In this document: positions 25,550 to 33,283 of the stretch, in pieces
How the letters are laid out: the number at the start of each line of letters is the position of its first letter
Numbering within the stretch: the first letter of the stretch is position 1
Assembly: GCF_000685315.1 (NCBI RefSeq)
Contig: NZ_ARYM01000030.1
Coordinates: forward strand, 1 to 39,618
Source of the DNA: Hyphomonas polymorpha PS728
Lineage (GTDB): Bacteria; Pseudomonadota; Alphaproteobacteria; Caulobacterales; Hyphomonadaceae
Reading direction: 5' to 3'
Length of the DNA stretch: 39,618 bases
The notes under the pieces: model-generated
What the model saw: the letters and a program-made list of their open reading frames with translations, nothing else
Told to the model about the DNA's origin: nothing
The model's database searches: none
Made by a program: the position numbers and the translations under genes

Positions 25550-26860
25550 TTATTGCTTGACCACCTGGCCGCGGGCCATCACGAAGTTCACGGATTTGAG
25601 AACCTTGATGTCCGCCAGCGGATCACCTTTGACGGCGATGATGTCGGCACTCTTGCCCGGCTCCAGGGTGCCGGCAATATCCGACACGCCAAGCAGGTCT
25701 GCCGCGTTGACGGTGGCGGCCTCGATGGCTTCCATCGGCGTCAGGCCAAAGCGGACCAGCAGTTCGAACTCATCGGCATTGCGGCCATGCTTGGATACGC
25801 CGGCGTCGGTTCCAAAAGCAATCGGAACGCCTTTCGGGTGGAGCACTTCAAGGCTCTTGCCGGTAATGCCGATGCGCCAATCGATCTTGGCGCGCACATC
25901 GGGCTCATAGGCGTCGGGGTTGGCTTCAATCCGCTCGATATATCCGTTCACGGTCGAAAGCGTCGGCACGTAATAGGCGCCGGATGCGACAAAGACCTCA
26001 ATGGTTTCCGGATCAAGGATGGTGCCATGCTCGATGGAGTCGACGCCAGCTTCCAGCGCGATGCGGATGCCGTCTGCGCCGTGAGCATGGGCGGCCACTT
26101 TCTTGCCGAACAGTTTGGCCGTGGCGACGATGGCATCCGCCTCGTCCTCGAACATCTGCTTGCCAAGGCCCGCGCCGATGCGGCTGTTGACCCCGCCGGT
26201 CGTCGCCAGCTTGATCACGTCCGCCCCGCGCGCCACCTGCAGGCGCACCGCGCGGCGGCAGTCTTCCGCGCCGTCGCAGGTGTTGCCTTCCGCCTTGAAG
26301 AAGGGGCGCAGATCGTCCCGGAAGCCCAGCGACCCATCCATATGGCCGGAGGATACGGAGATGGAGGCGGCCGAATCGAGGATGCGCGGCCCCATGATCT
26401 GGCCGTCCTTGACGGCATCACGCAGAGCCATCACGGCGCCGTCGCCATCGCCCAGATTACGCACGGTGGTGAAGCCGGCGTTCAGCGTCTTCATGCCATT
26501 GGTCCAGGCATCGAAAGCCTGGGCGGCCGGGGAAAGGGTCACGCCTTCCAGCTGGCCGGCAATGCCGCCGGTGTCGGAGGTCAGGTGAACGTGGCTGTCG
26601 ATCAGGCCGGGCAGTACGAAGCTGTCCTTCAGGTCGATCACGCGCACCGAACGGTTGGGCGCAGCCTTGTGGCCATTCTCCAGGGAGACGATCTTGCCAT
26701 CGGTGACCGTGATCGTGGTCGCCCCGCGCACCGGATTGCCCGGCACATCCAGCACCTTGCCGGCATGGATGATGACGGTTTCAGCTGCTGCCGGAAATGC
26801 AGCCACGACGGCAAATGCAGCGATGGCGGCCGTGCGCAGGAAGCGCCTTGATAGGGTCAT
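25550..26860 (-). CDS. Secreted metal-dependent amidohydrolase
   Basis: This TIM-barrel hydrolase has 436 aa and a signal peptide ending in FPAAAETV, so it probably works in the periplasm. Metal-site motifs are DSHVHL (HxH), a Lys in ADVIKLATTGG (candidate bridging carboxylated Lys), AAHAHG, DSIEHG and FGTDAG (final Asp). This set matches prolidase/imidazolonepropionase-like members of the amidohydrolase superfamily that often cleave Xaa-Pro or blocked dipeptides. ATG 26860 follows GGGAGG and yields the signal peptide; the frame is open further upstream into the pirin gene but that is not used. The substrate is unknown. Confidence 0.9.
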   Translation of the reverse strand: MTLSRRFLRTAAIAAFAVVAAFPAAAETVIIHAGKVLDVPGNPVRGATTITVTDGKIVSLENGHKAAPNRSVRVIDLKDSFVLPGLIDSHVHLTSDTGGIAGQLEGVTLSPAAQAFDAWTNGMKTLNAGFTTVRNLGDGDGAVMALRDAVKDGQIMGPRILDSAASISVSSGHMDGSLGFRDDLRPFFKAEGNTCDGAEDCRRAVRLQVARGADVIKLATTGGVNSRIGAGLGKQMFEDEADAIVATAKLFGKKVAAHAHGADGIRIALEAGVDSIEHGTILDPETIEVFVASGAYYVPTLSTVNGYIERIEANPDAYEPDVRAKIDWRIGITGKSLEVLHPKGVPIAFGTDAGVSKHGRNADEFELLVRFGLTPMEAIEAATVNAADLLGVSDIAGTLEPGKSADIIAVKGDPLADIKVLKSVNFVMARGQVVKQ

Positions 26861-26980
26861 TGGATAAGTCCTCCCAGGATCAACAGATTTGACATAACTC
26901 TTATAAGACGCACGCGGCGAGAAAAACCTCATCATCGCGCCCATGTGGGCTACACTGATGCCAGACAAGGGAGGCCTATC

Positions 26981-27847
26981 ATGATCGAACTCATCATCGA
27001 CAAGCGCACGCGAGACCTCGGCGGCGGCTTTGAAGTGGGCCGCGTGCTGCCCTTCGCCAAACGCCGGATGGTCGGCCCGTTTATCTTCTTCGACCAGATG
27101 GGCCCTGTGGATTTCGCCCCCGGCATCCCGCGCGAACTGGATGTGCGGCCCCACCCGCATATTGGCCTCTCGACAGTCACCTATCTTTATTCCGGCGCGA
27201 TGACCCATCGCGACAGCCTTGGCTTCAAACAGGAAATCCAGCCGGGCGCCGTCAACTGGATGACTTCCGGCAAGGGCATCACCCATTCTGAACGTCTCGA
27301 ATATGCCCGGATGAACGGCGCCCATATGCACGGCATCCAGGCCTGGGTCGCCCTCCCGACGGAGGACGAGGAAATCGATCCCGGCTTCTGGCATCACCCC
27401 GCCGACACCCTGCCGGTCTGGAACGAGACCGGTCTCAAGGGGCGCCTGATCGCCGGCAAAGCGGAGGGCCTCGACGCGCGGGTAAATACCCGGTCCCCGA
27501 TGTTCTACATGCATTGGGAAATGGAGACAGGCGCCCGCCGCAAGGTGCCGGATGAATATCCTGAGCGGGCGGTCTATGTCGCCAGCGGCAGCGCGGACGT
27601 GGCCGGCCAGAAGATCGGCGCGGGCCAGATGGCCGTGCTCGGCAAGGGCGACGTCGTGGTAACTGCAGATGAAGCGTCAACCGTGATGGTGCTCGGCGGC
27701 GAACCTGTCGGCGAACGCTTCATCTTCTGGAACTTCGTGTCTTCGTCCAAGGAACGCCTGGAACAGGCCAAGGAAGACTGGAAGCAGGGCCGCATGAAGC
27801 TGCCCGATGGCGACGATCAGGAATTCACGCCCCTGCCCGAGGGCTGA
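26981..27847 (+). CDS. Pirin-family protein
   Basis: This bicupin of 288 aa has the N-terminal metal site typical of pirins: two His in RPHPHIGLSTVTYL and His plus Glu in GITHSERLE, matching the four iron ligands of human pirin. Bacterial pirins can show quercetinase-like dioxygenase activity or act as redox sensors. The C-terminal cupin is retained ('RAVYVASGSADVAG', 'VLGGEPVGERFIFWNFVSSS'). The start at 26981 has GGGAGG upstream. It is divergent from the amidohydrolase, and its stop codon is only 2 bp from that of the convergent kinase-like gene. Confidence 0.93.
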   Translation: MIELIIDKRTRDLGGGFEVGRVLPFAKRRMVGPFIFFDQMGPVDFAPGIPRELDVRPHPHIGLSTVTYLYSGAMTHRDSLGFKQEIQPGAVNWMTSGKGITHSERLEYARMNGAHMHGIQAWVALPTEDEEIDPGFWHHPADTLPVWNETGLKGRLIAGKAEGLDARVNTRSPMFYMHWEMETGARRKVPDEYPERAVYVASGSADVAGQKIGAGQMAVLGKGDVVVTADEASTVMVLGGEPVGERFIFWNFVSSSKERLEQAKEDWKQGRMKLPDGDDQEFTPLPEG

Positions 27848-27849
27848 CC

Positions 27850-29514
27850 TCAGGCAGCGCGGCCGGAATGCGGGCGGGCCAGCGCTTCGGCGTCGCCCTG
27901 CTTGGTCGAGGTGGCGTTGGTGTTGAACTTCAGGATGTACACGATCGATCCGTTACGTGCCTCGCGCATTTCGATCTGTCCACCGATGGTTTGCATCAGC
28001 GCGCGCCAGACGAGCCGGTTCTCAGAGCTTTCCGACAGATAATCCTCGGTCAGTTCCGATTGCAGCGTGCCATTGGCCAGTTTTGCCGCCTCGACGGACA
28101 CCCAGCCCTGCTCACCGCGCACCCCGCAGCGCACGCGCAGCGATCCGCCGCCCCGGCACACCTGGCCCAGTTCGAGCAGAACCGCCGAGAATACCCGCGA
28201 CAGCACACGGGCCGCCTTGGCGCTGTCGATCATCGCGTCCTGACCGCTGGGCTCGTCAATCTCCACGCCCAGCGTGGTGATCGCCGAATGCTTCTGCGTG
28301 ATCACCTGCGCCAGCGTCGTCTTCAGCGACACGTCCGCGCCGTCAACCACACTGTCGCCGCCCTGCGTGATGGAGAGCACCTCATCCACGAGGCTCAGCG
28401 CCTGGTCCGCGAAGCTCACCATCTTGTCACCGGCAAGGCGGATCTCTTTGTCGTCAAAAGGAATATTGCTGCGGGTTTCAAAGCGCGAGGCAATCGTGCG
28501 CAGGGTGCGCAGCGGCAGGCGCAGTTCGCGCGTCACCGAGCCCACAAAGCGCTCCACAGCCAGGCGGGCTTCTTCGGCATCGCGGCGGGCTTCGTCCGCC
28601 TCCTGACGAAGATCGTCCATCTTGGAAACATCGGTGTGGATGATCACACGGCCACCCGAACTGGTCGGCACACAGGACCGCATCACGCCGCCAACATCGG
28701 CCAGCTTGCGCATGTCCGTTCCCGGACGGAAATCCGTCTTGTCCAGCCCCTTGGGGAACCAGCGCTGGTGAACAGCGTTCTGGATGATCACATTGCCGGC
28801 CGCATCATAGATGGCGAACGCTTCCGGGATCGCGGTCACAGCATCGAGCAGCTGTTCGTGGTTCTGTGCGGCGAGGCGCTTGGCCTCCATCTCCATCAGC
28901 AGGTTACGATAGGCGTTGAGGCTGGCGAAAGCCGAGGCCAGCGTCAGAACAAGGCCGAGCACCACGATTGTGGCCGGCAGGCCCACGGGCGCCAGGAAAA
29001 ATCCGACAGTTGCCGTGGTCGCCGCGCCGAGCAGGAAGCGGGCCGCCACGTTCGCCACCGGCGAAACAACGGCCACCACGCCGGCACACATGCCAAACAC
29101 GATGGCAAACATCGACACTTTGAGGCCGACATCGCCCGCCGGCGCCAGAATGACACAAAGGCCCCACCAGGCACCGACCACACCGGTGGCCACTTCAGCG
29201 CGGCGCAGGAAGCGTCCGCGAACAGGGCGCGCCGGCGAACGGTCCCAGCGGCTGCGGCTCCAGGCGATCTGCGAAATCGCGAACACCCACACCGGAATCA
29301 TCCAGCCAAACAGAAGCGCAGTATTTGTTTCGCCATACAGCGTGAACACGACCGCAGCAGAGTTCACGATGTTGATAAAGCCCATCACCGTCAGTAGTGA
29401 CACCAGACGATGGTGCATATAGGCAGGGACATCAGGCGTCTCACGGCGCTTGAATCTCCCGACCCCAATGAGCGGGAAAAGTATAACGTCTGACAGGCCT
29501 ATCGACATCTTCAT
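27850..29514 (-). CDS. Membrane histidine-kinase-like protein without phospho-acceptor His
   Basis: This predicted sensor has about 554 aa. An N-terminal region has roughly six membrane helices ('LVSLLTVMGFINIVN', 'LLFGWMIPVWVFAIS', 'MFAIVFGMCAGVVAVVSP', 'IVVLGLVLTLASAF'). A PAS-like segment ('LLDAVTAIPEAFAIYDAAGNVI') and a coiled coil rich in Glu/Ala/Arg follow. A dimerisation domain reads FVGSVTRELRLPLRTLR; in functional kinases this is ...SHELRTPL, so His is replaced by Arg (residue 329, codon at 28528-28530). The ATPase region lacks clear N and G boxes. It is therefore probably a pseudokinase. The start is uncertain; I use ATG 29514, with 29508 as alternative. Confidence 0.75.
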   Translation of the reverse strand: MKMSIGLSDVILFPLIGVGRFKRRETPDVPAYMHHRLVSLLTVMGFINIVNSAAVVFTLYGETNTALLFGWMIPVWVFAISQIAWSRSRWDRSPARPVRGRFLRRAEVATGVVGAWWGLCVILAPAGDVGLKVSMFAIVFGMCAGVVAVVSPVANVAARFLLGAATTATVGFFLAPVGLPATIVVLGLVLTLASAFASLNAYRNLLMEMEAKRLAAQNHEQLLDAVTAIPEAFAIYDAAGNVIIQNAVHQRWFPKGLDKTDFRPGTDMRKLADVGGVMRSCVPTSSGGRVIIHTDVSKMDDLRQEADEARRDAEEARLAVERFVGSVTRELRLPLRTLRTIASRFETRSNIPFDDKEIRLAGDKMVSFADQALSLVDEVLSITQGGDSVVDGADVSLKTTLAQVITQKHSAITTLGVEIDEPSGQDAMIDSAKAARVLSRVFSAVLLELGQVCRGGGSLRVRCGVRGEQGWVSVEAAKLANGTLQSELTEDYLSESSENRLVWRALMQTIGGQIEMREARNGSIVYILKFNTNATSTKQGDAEALARPHSGRAA

Positions 29515-29602
29515 GCGAGCGTTACTAACAGGACATGATGAAGATCGGTTTTTCCCGAAGCGTGCGACCTTCACGGTCGTGTTAACCGAAGAATAACTAT
29601 CT

Positions 29603-30883
29603 ATGAGCCTGCCGGATCGAACTTCCCTGGCGATTGTCGGCGCAGGCCCCGGCGGGCTGACGCTTGCACAATATCTGCGGCTCACAGGTTATTCACAGGT
29701 CACCCTGATCGAACAGGCAGACCGGCTCGGCGGAAAGTCCGACAGCATGGACCTTGGCGACCTGATTGCCGAGATGGGCACCTGCTATGCCACAGGCGCC
29801 TATAAGGACGTGCTGAAATGGATGCGCCGCCAGCGCAAGCCTTTCCGCCTGCTCCGGCGCACAACGGTCGATGGCGCCGGCATGCGCGATTATGTGAACG
29901 AAGCCCCCGGCGCCTCCCTGCCTCAGCAGGTGATGATCTATCTGGCACGCCGCCAGAACCTGCTCGGCCGGCTGAAGAAAAACCCCGATGATCCCCGCGC
30001 GCTGGCCGAGGCGGCCATGTCTGCCGAAGACTGGCTGACCGAACAGAAACTGCCCAAGGTCATGCGCATGATGTACCGCGCCGTGACGGCGCTGGGCTAT
30101 GGCTATCTGAATGAAGTGTCGATCTACCAGGCGATGATGTGGGTAGACCATCACGCCATCATCAGCGGCGCCACCGGCAAGCTGATCATGCCCTCACAGG
30201 GCTGGTCGAATTTCTGGGAAGTGCTGGCGGAAGATTTCGATGTGCGCCTCTCCCATCAGATCACCAAGATCGAACGAAGCCCCAAGGAAGCGCTGCTGCA
30301 TTTTGCTGACGGGCAACAACTCGCCGCCAGCGCCCTTGCCTGCACCATTCCGCTGGATGACTGGGCGCGCCTCGTCACTGATCCGACAGCGGATGAACGC
30401 GCCGTGGCCGATGCGGTGACATGGAAAGGCTATGCCACCTCGCTGATCGTCGTGGAAAACTGGTTCACCGAGGAAGACATCCGCTCCTTCTCGAAGGCTT
30501 TCCTGCCGGGCTCCTATCCCGGCCAGCTTATCTCGGCGCGTTATGAAGGGCACAGCCCGGACTTCGGCGGCCATCTCTATGTCACCGGCCAGATCCCGGG
30601 CGATTACACGGTGCCGGAACTGCGCGTCTTCCTGGAGCGGGATCTGGCCGATCTCGGCGCGCGCCTGGTCAACGTGGTAAACGTCAAGAACTGGCGCTAT
30701 TTCCCCCACCTCAATCTCAAGGCCATCGAAGGCGGCCTTCTTGGCCGGATGCAGGCGATGCAGGGGCAGGCCCGGTCCTGGTATTCGGGCGCGAGCTTCT
30801 CGCACGAATCGGTCGCCAATATCTCCCGCTTCAACAAGGCGCTGACCCCCAAACTGCTGTCGAGCCTCAAGCAGGGCGCCTGA
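29603..30883 (+). CDS. FAD-dependent oxidoreductase (amine-oxidase-like)
   Basis: This 426-aa flavoprotein has the N-terminal dinucleotide motif AIVGAGPGGLTLAQYL followed by LIEQADRLGGKSDSM, as in flavin amine oxidases and phytoene-desaturase-like enzymes. The middle is helical and basic, and the C-terminus lacks the typical covalent-FAD Cys. It ends with 'YSGASFSHESVANISRFNKAL', probably part of the second FAD-contact region. I do not recognise a subfamily with known substrate. It is divergent from the pseudokinase gene with a roughly 90-bp shared promoter region. Confidence 0.82.
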   Translation: MSLPDRTSLAIVGAGPGGLTLAQYLRLTGYSQVTLIEQADRLGGKSDSMDLGDLIAEMGTCYATGAYKDVLKWMRRQRKPFRLLRRTTVDGAGMRDYVNEAPGASLPQQVMIYLARRQNLLGRLKKNPDDPRALAEAAMSAEDWLTEQKLPKVMRMMYRAVTALGYGYLNEVSIYQAMMWVDHHAIISGATGKLIMPSQGWSNFWEVLAEDFDVRLSHQITKIERSPKEALLHFADGQQLAASALACTIPLDDWARLVTDPTADERAVADAVTWKGYATSLIVVENWFTEEDIRSFSKAFLPGSYPGQLISARYEGHSPDFGGHLYVTGQIPGDYTVPELRVFLERDLADLGARLVNVVNVKNWRYFPHLNLKAIEGGLLGRMQAMQGQARSWYSGASFSHESVANISRFNKALTPKLLSSLKQGA

Positions 30884-31025
30884 TCCTTCAGCGCAGGAGC
30901 GGCCGCAGGGACCGGTTTTTCATCACATCCCTGCATAAATGTTATCGTGAGCCCGCGGGATCAAAGCCGCCCGTCCGCCCCCATTTCCAGCGGTGTTGAA
31001 ACGACACGCCAAATGGAGGCATCCG

Positions 31026-31652
31026 ATGTCCAATCTTCTCGTCATCAATTCCAGCGCTAATACCGGCGCGTCTGTGTCCCGCATCCTGATCGAGGAAACG
31101 GTCAGCCGCGCGCTTGAGGCGGCCCCGAACACGGCCGTCGTGCGCCGCGACCTTGGCAGCAATCCTGTGCCCCACCTGACCACGGCAAACCTTGCCGGGG
31201 TACGCGGCACGCCTGCCACCGAAGAGGAATTTGCAGCCCGCGCCCTTTCCGACGAACTGATTGCAGAGCTGCGTGCCGCCGGCACCATCGTCATCGCCGC
31301 CCCGATGTATAACTTCTCGGTGCCAACCTCTCTGCGCGCCTGGTTCGACTTCGTGCTGCGCGCCGGTGAAACCTTCCGCTATTCCGAGGCAGGCCCGGAA
31401 GGCCTGCTGAAAGGCAAGAAGGTCATCGTGCTCACCTCGCGCGGCGGGCTCTATTCGGAAGGCCCCGGCGCCGCGGCAGATTTCCAGGAACCCTACCTGC
31501 GCCACCTGCTCGGCTTCATCGGCATCACGGACGTCACCTTCATCCATGCTGAAAAGATCGGCTATGGCCCCGAAGCACGCGATGCCGCGATTGCCGGCGC
31601 GAAAACCGAGATTGCCAGGGTCGCCCGCTCCTTCTCCACCGTCGCTGCCTGA
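31026..31652 (+). CDS. azoR: FMN-dependent NADH-azoreductase
   Basis: This flavodoxin-fold reductase has 208 aa. The FMN phosphate loop is VINSSANTGASVSR, followed by APMYNFSVPTSLRAWFDFVLRAGETF, the AzoR/quinone reductase signature. SRGGLYS and YLRHLLGFIGITDVTFIHAE near the end are also standard. It reduces quinones and azo compounds by two-electron transfer. ATG 31026 has GGAGG upstream. A GC-rich terminator hairpin follows at 31693. This is the last chromosomal gene before the tRNA-Leu/mobile-element junction. Confidence 0.95.
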   Translation: MSNLLVINSSANTGASVSRILIEETVSRALEAAPNTAVVRRDLGSNPVPHLTTANLAGVRGTPATEEEFAARALSDELIAELRAAGTIVIAAPMYNFSVPTSLRAWFDFVLRAGETFRYSEAGPEGLLKGKKVIVLTSRGGLYSEGPGAAADFQEPYLRHLLGFIGITDVTFIHAEKIGYGPEARDAAIAGAKTEIARVARSFSTVAA

Positions 31653-31692
31653 TCTCCCCCACCGCCGGCCACCCCTGCCGGCGCGCAGCGAC

Positions 31693-31730
31693 GTGCGCCC
31701 GCGCTCCCGCCCCGGAGCGCGGGCGCCTTG
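31693..31730 (+). terminator. GC-rich terminator hairpin after azoR
   Basis: GCGCCCGCGCTCC / GGAGCGCGGGCGC forms a perfect 13-bp stem with a 6-nt loop, followed by a short CTTGCGTTTGG tail. The T-run is weak but the stem is very stable. Confidence 0.75.
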
Positions 31731-31799
31731 CGTTTGGGGCCTCAAGACATCCCTTGCTTGCCAAGCCGGAAGGCGCGCCTTAACGCTCCCTCCCAAGGT

Positions 31800-31837
31800 G
31801 CCGGCGTGGTGAAACGGTAGACACAGGGGACTTAAAA
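31800..31837 (+). pseudogene. 5' half of tRNA-Leu(UAA), split at the anticodon loop (attL candidate)
   Basis: The 38 nt read as the 5' half of a tRNA-Leu: acceptor GCCGGCG, D arm GTGAAACGGTAGACAC, anticodon stem GGGGA and a full loop CTTAAAA with anticodon TAA. The next bases should be TCCCC to close the anticodon stem, but the sequence changes to GCAGATTAGG and no 3' half follows within the next kilobase. The integrase gene begins about 110 bp later on the same strand. This is what insertion of an integrative element into the anticodon loop would leave at one end. The missing 3' half should be at the other end, outside the window. Confidence 0.85.
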
Positions 31838-31857
31838 GCAGATTAGGAAAAATCTGC
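31838..31857. repeat. Hairpin directly after the tRNA break
   Basis: GCAGATT-AGGAAA-AATCTGC is a perfect 7-bp inverted repeat starting at the first base after the tRNA homology. It could be an integrase or excisionase site at the element end, or a stabilising end for the tRNA-half transcript. Confidence 0.6.
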
Positions 31858-31886
31858 GTCTGATAAACCACAATAAAATCAAAAGT

Positions 31887-31916
31887 TTGACGGCATTTCC
31901 TCAGATGTGTTATACT
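31887..31916 (+). promoter_or_regulatory. Sigma-70-type promoter of the integrase gene
   Basis: TTGACG (31887-31892) and TATACT (31911-31916) are separated by 18 bp, close to the housekeeping consensus. Transcription would start near 31923. That excludes the upstream in-frame ATG at 31887 and supports ATG 31950 as the integrase start. Confidence 0.75.
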
Positions 31917-31936
31917 TACACATGTCTTACACATGT
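31915..31936. repeat. 11-bp tandem repeat at the integrase promoter
   Basis: CTTACACATGT is repeated exactly twice with no gap, overlapping the -10 box and the expected transcription start. Each copy contains the palindrome ACATGT. This is a plausible operator or integrase/Xis binding site for autoregulation. Confidence 0.8.
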
Positions 31937-31949
31937 TGGGCGTGGCACG

Positions 31950-33260
31950 ATGGAGTATGAAAAATACACATTGATGGACGGCAAGCTGCACCTGTATCGG
32001 CGCGAGAACAGCCGATACTGGCAGTGTTCGACTTACCTCAACCGCCGCAACCACAGAACGAGCACCAAGGAAGAGAGCATCGTCCTCGCGAAGGAGTTTG
32101 CGCGGGAATGGTTTATGGAGCGCTACGCCGAAGAGCGTCGCCGAAAACGCGGGCTTCCTCTCTATGAGACACTAGATCACGAGGCTCAGCCGGAAGGGCT
32201 GATCGACCGCCGCCGCAAGGTCAAAGCTACAGGGCCGACCTTCCGCGAAGCCGCTGAGGCTTTCGTGAAGGAGGCTACGGCGATCACGGCAGGCGAGCGC
32301 AATGATCGTTATATGATTCAGAAACACACCCATTTGCGTGTGCACTTGCTCCCCTTCTTCGGGGAAAAGGCACTCTCGGAGATAAATGCTGGACTGATCC
32401 AAGATTATCGCGCGCACCGCGCAACACCTCAGAAAGACAAAAGTGGTGAAGCGCGGAAGCGCCCCGCGCGCAGCACGCTGCACCAAGAAATGGTGACGCT
32501 TCGACAAGTCCTAAAGACAGCCAACCGCAAAGGCTGGATTCAAGCGCTGCCCGACATGTCGGCACCCTACAAAAAATCAGGGAAGATCACTCACAGGGCA
32601 TGGTTTTCACCCGAAGACTATAAGCGCTTGTATGAGGCTTCACGCGAACGCGCATTGAACCCGAAGAAAGAGCGCTGGCGCACAGAGTGCGAAAACCTCC
32701 ATGATTATATCCTGTTCATGGTGAACACAGGGCTTCGACCAGATGAAGCCCTGCGCCTCGAATATCGAGACGTTGCCATCGTAACCGATGAAGCAACGGG
32801 CGAACGCATCCTCGAAATTGAGGTCAGAGGAAAGCGCGGCGTCGGCTACTGCAAAAGTATGCCTGGCGCTGTCATGCCATTCAAACGCCTCCAAAAGCGC
32901 AGCGGCGGGGCACCGACCGCCAAGCTATTCCCGCGCTTCCAGCGCGATCTCTTCAATACCCTTCTTGCCGAACTGGATCTTCGCGAAGACCGCGAAGGGC
33001 AACGGCGAACCGCCTACAGCTTGCGTCACACCTACATCTGTCTCCGCCTGATGGAGGGCGCAGATATTTATCAAATCGCCAAGAACTGCCGCACCAGCGT
33101 GGAAATGATCGAGAACTTCTACGCTTCCCATATCAAGAACACGCTGGATGCATCGGCCATCAACGTGCGAAAACAAAGAAAGAAAGCTGTGAAAGACGAC
33201 GGGAACGACAAGCCTCCCACCCGTCGCCGCCGCAAATCTTCCTTGAATGCCGAAACCTAA
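31950..33260 (+). CDS. int: Tyrosine-type site-specific integrase
   Basis: This 436-aa phage/ICE-type integrase has an N-terminal arm-binding-like part with a YRRENSRYWQCSTYLN strand pair. A SAM-like core-binding domain follows ('TFREAAEAFVKEAT' to 'RQVLKTANRKGWI'). The catalytic domain carries Arg in NTGLRPDEALRLEYRDV, Lys in EVRGKRG, the HxxR-type box as YSLRHTYICLRLMEG, and the nucleophile Tyr in MIENFYASH. The C-terminus is Lys/Arg-rich. It lies between a broken tRNA-Leu and an intact intron-bearing tRNA-Leu, so tRNA-Leu anticodon-loop DNA is the likely target. ATG 31950 is chosen from the promoter position; its ribosome site is weak. Confidence 0.92.
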   Translation: MEYEKYTLMDGKLHLYRRENSRYWQCSTYLNRRNHRTSTKEESIVLAKEFAREWFMERYAEERRRKRGLPLYETLDHEAQPEGLIDRRRKVKATGPTFREAAEAFVKEATAITAGERNDRYMIQKHTHLRVHLLPFFGEKALSEINAGLIQDYRAHRATPQKDKSGEARKRPARSTLHQEMVTLRQVLKTANRKGWIQALPDMSAPYKKSGKITHRAWFSPEDYKRLYEASRERALNPKKERWRTECENLHDYILFMVNTGLRPDEALRLEYRDVAIVTDEATGERILEIEVRGKRGVGYCKSMPGAVMPFKRLQKRSGGAPTAKLFPRFQRDLFNTLLAELDLREDREGQRRTAYSLRHTYICLRLMEGADIYQIAKNCRTSVEMIENFYASHIKNTLDASAINVRKQRKKAVKDDGNDKPPTRRRRKSSLNAET

Positions 33261-33283
33261 AAAGACTATATTTTTCTTGGCAC

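Noticed and set aside
25550..27514. N-terminally extended version of the amidohydrolase reaching into the pirin gene
   Set aside because: The start at 26860 has a good ribosome site and begins a signal peptide; the extension is antisense to pirin.
27868..29397. 509-codon plus-strand open frame opposite the kinase-like gene
   Set aside because: The His/Arg/Gln-rich translation is typical of an antisense shadow; the minus strand has membrane helices and a PAS-like region.
31838..31949. Possible 3' half or intron of the first tRNA-Leu
   Set aside because: No group I core sequences, no TTCGA T-arm and no CCA acceptor strand are found before the integrase.
31887..31949. Upstream ATG for the integrase at 31887
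   Set aside because: It lies within the -35 box of the promoter, so it would not be on the transcript.
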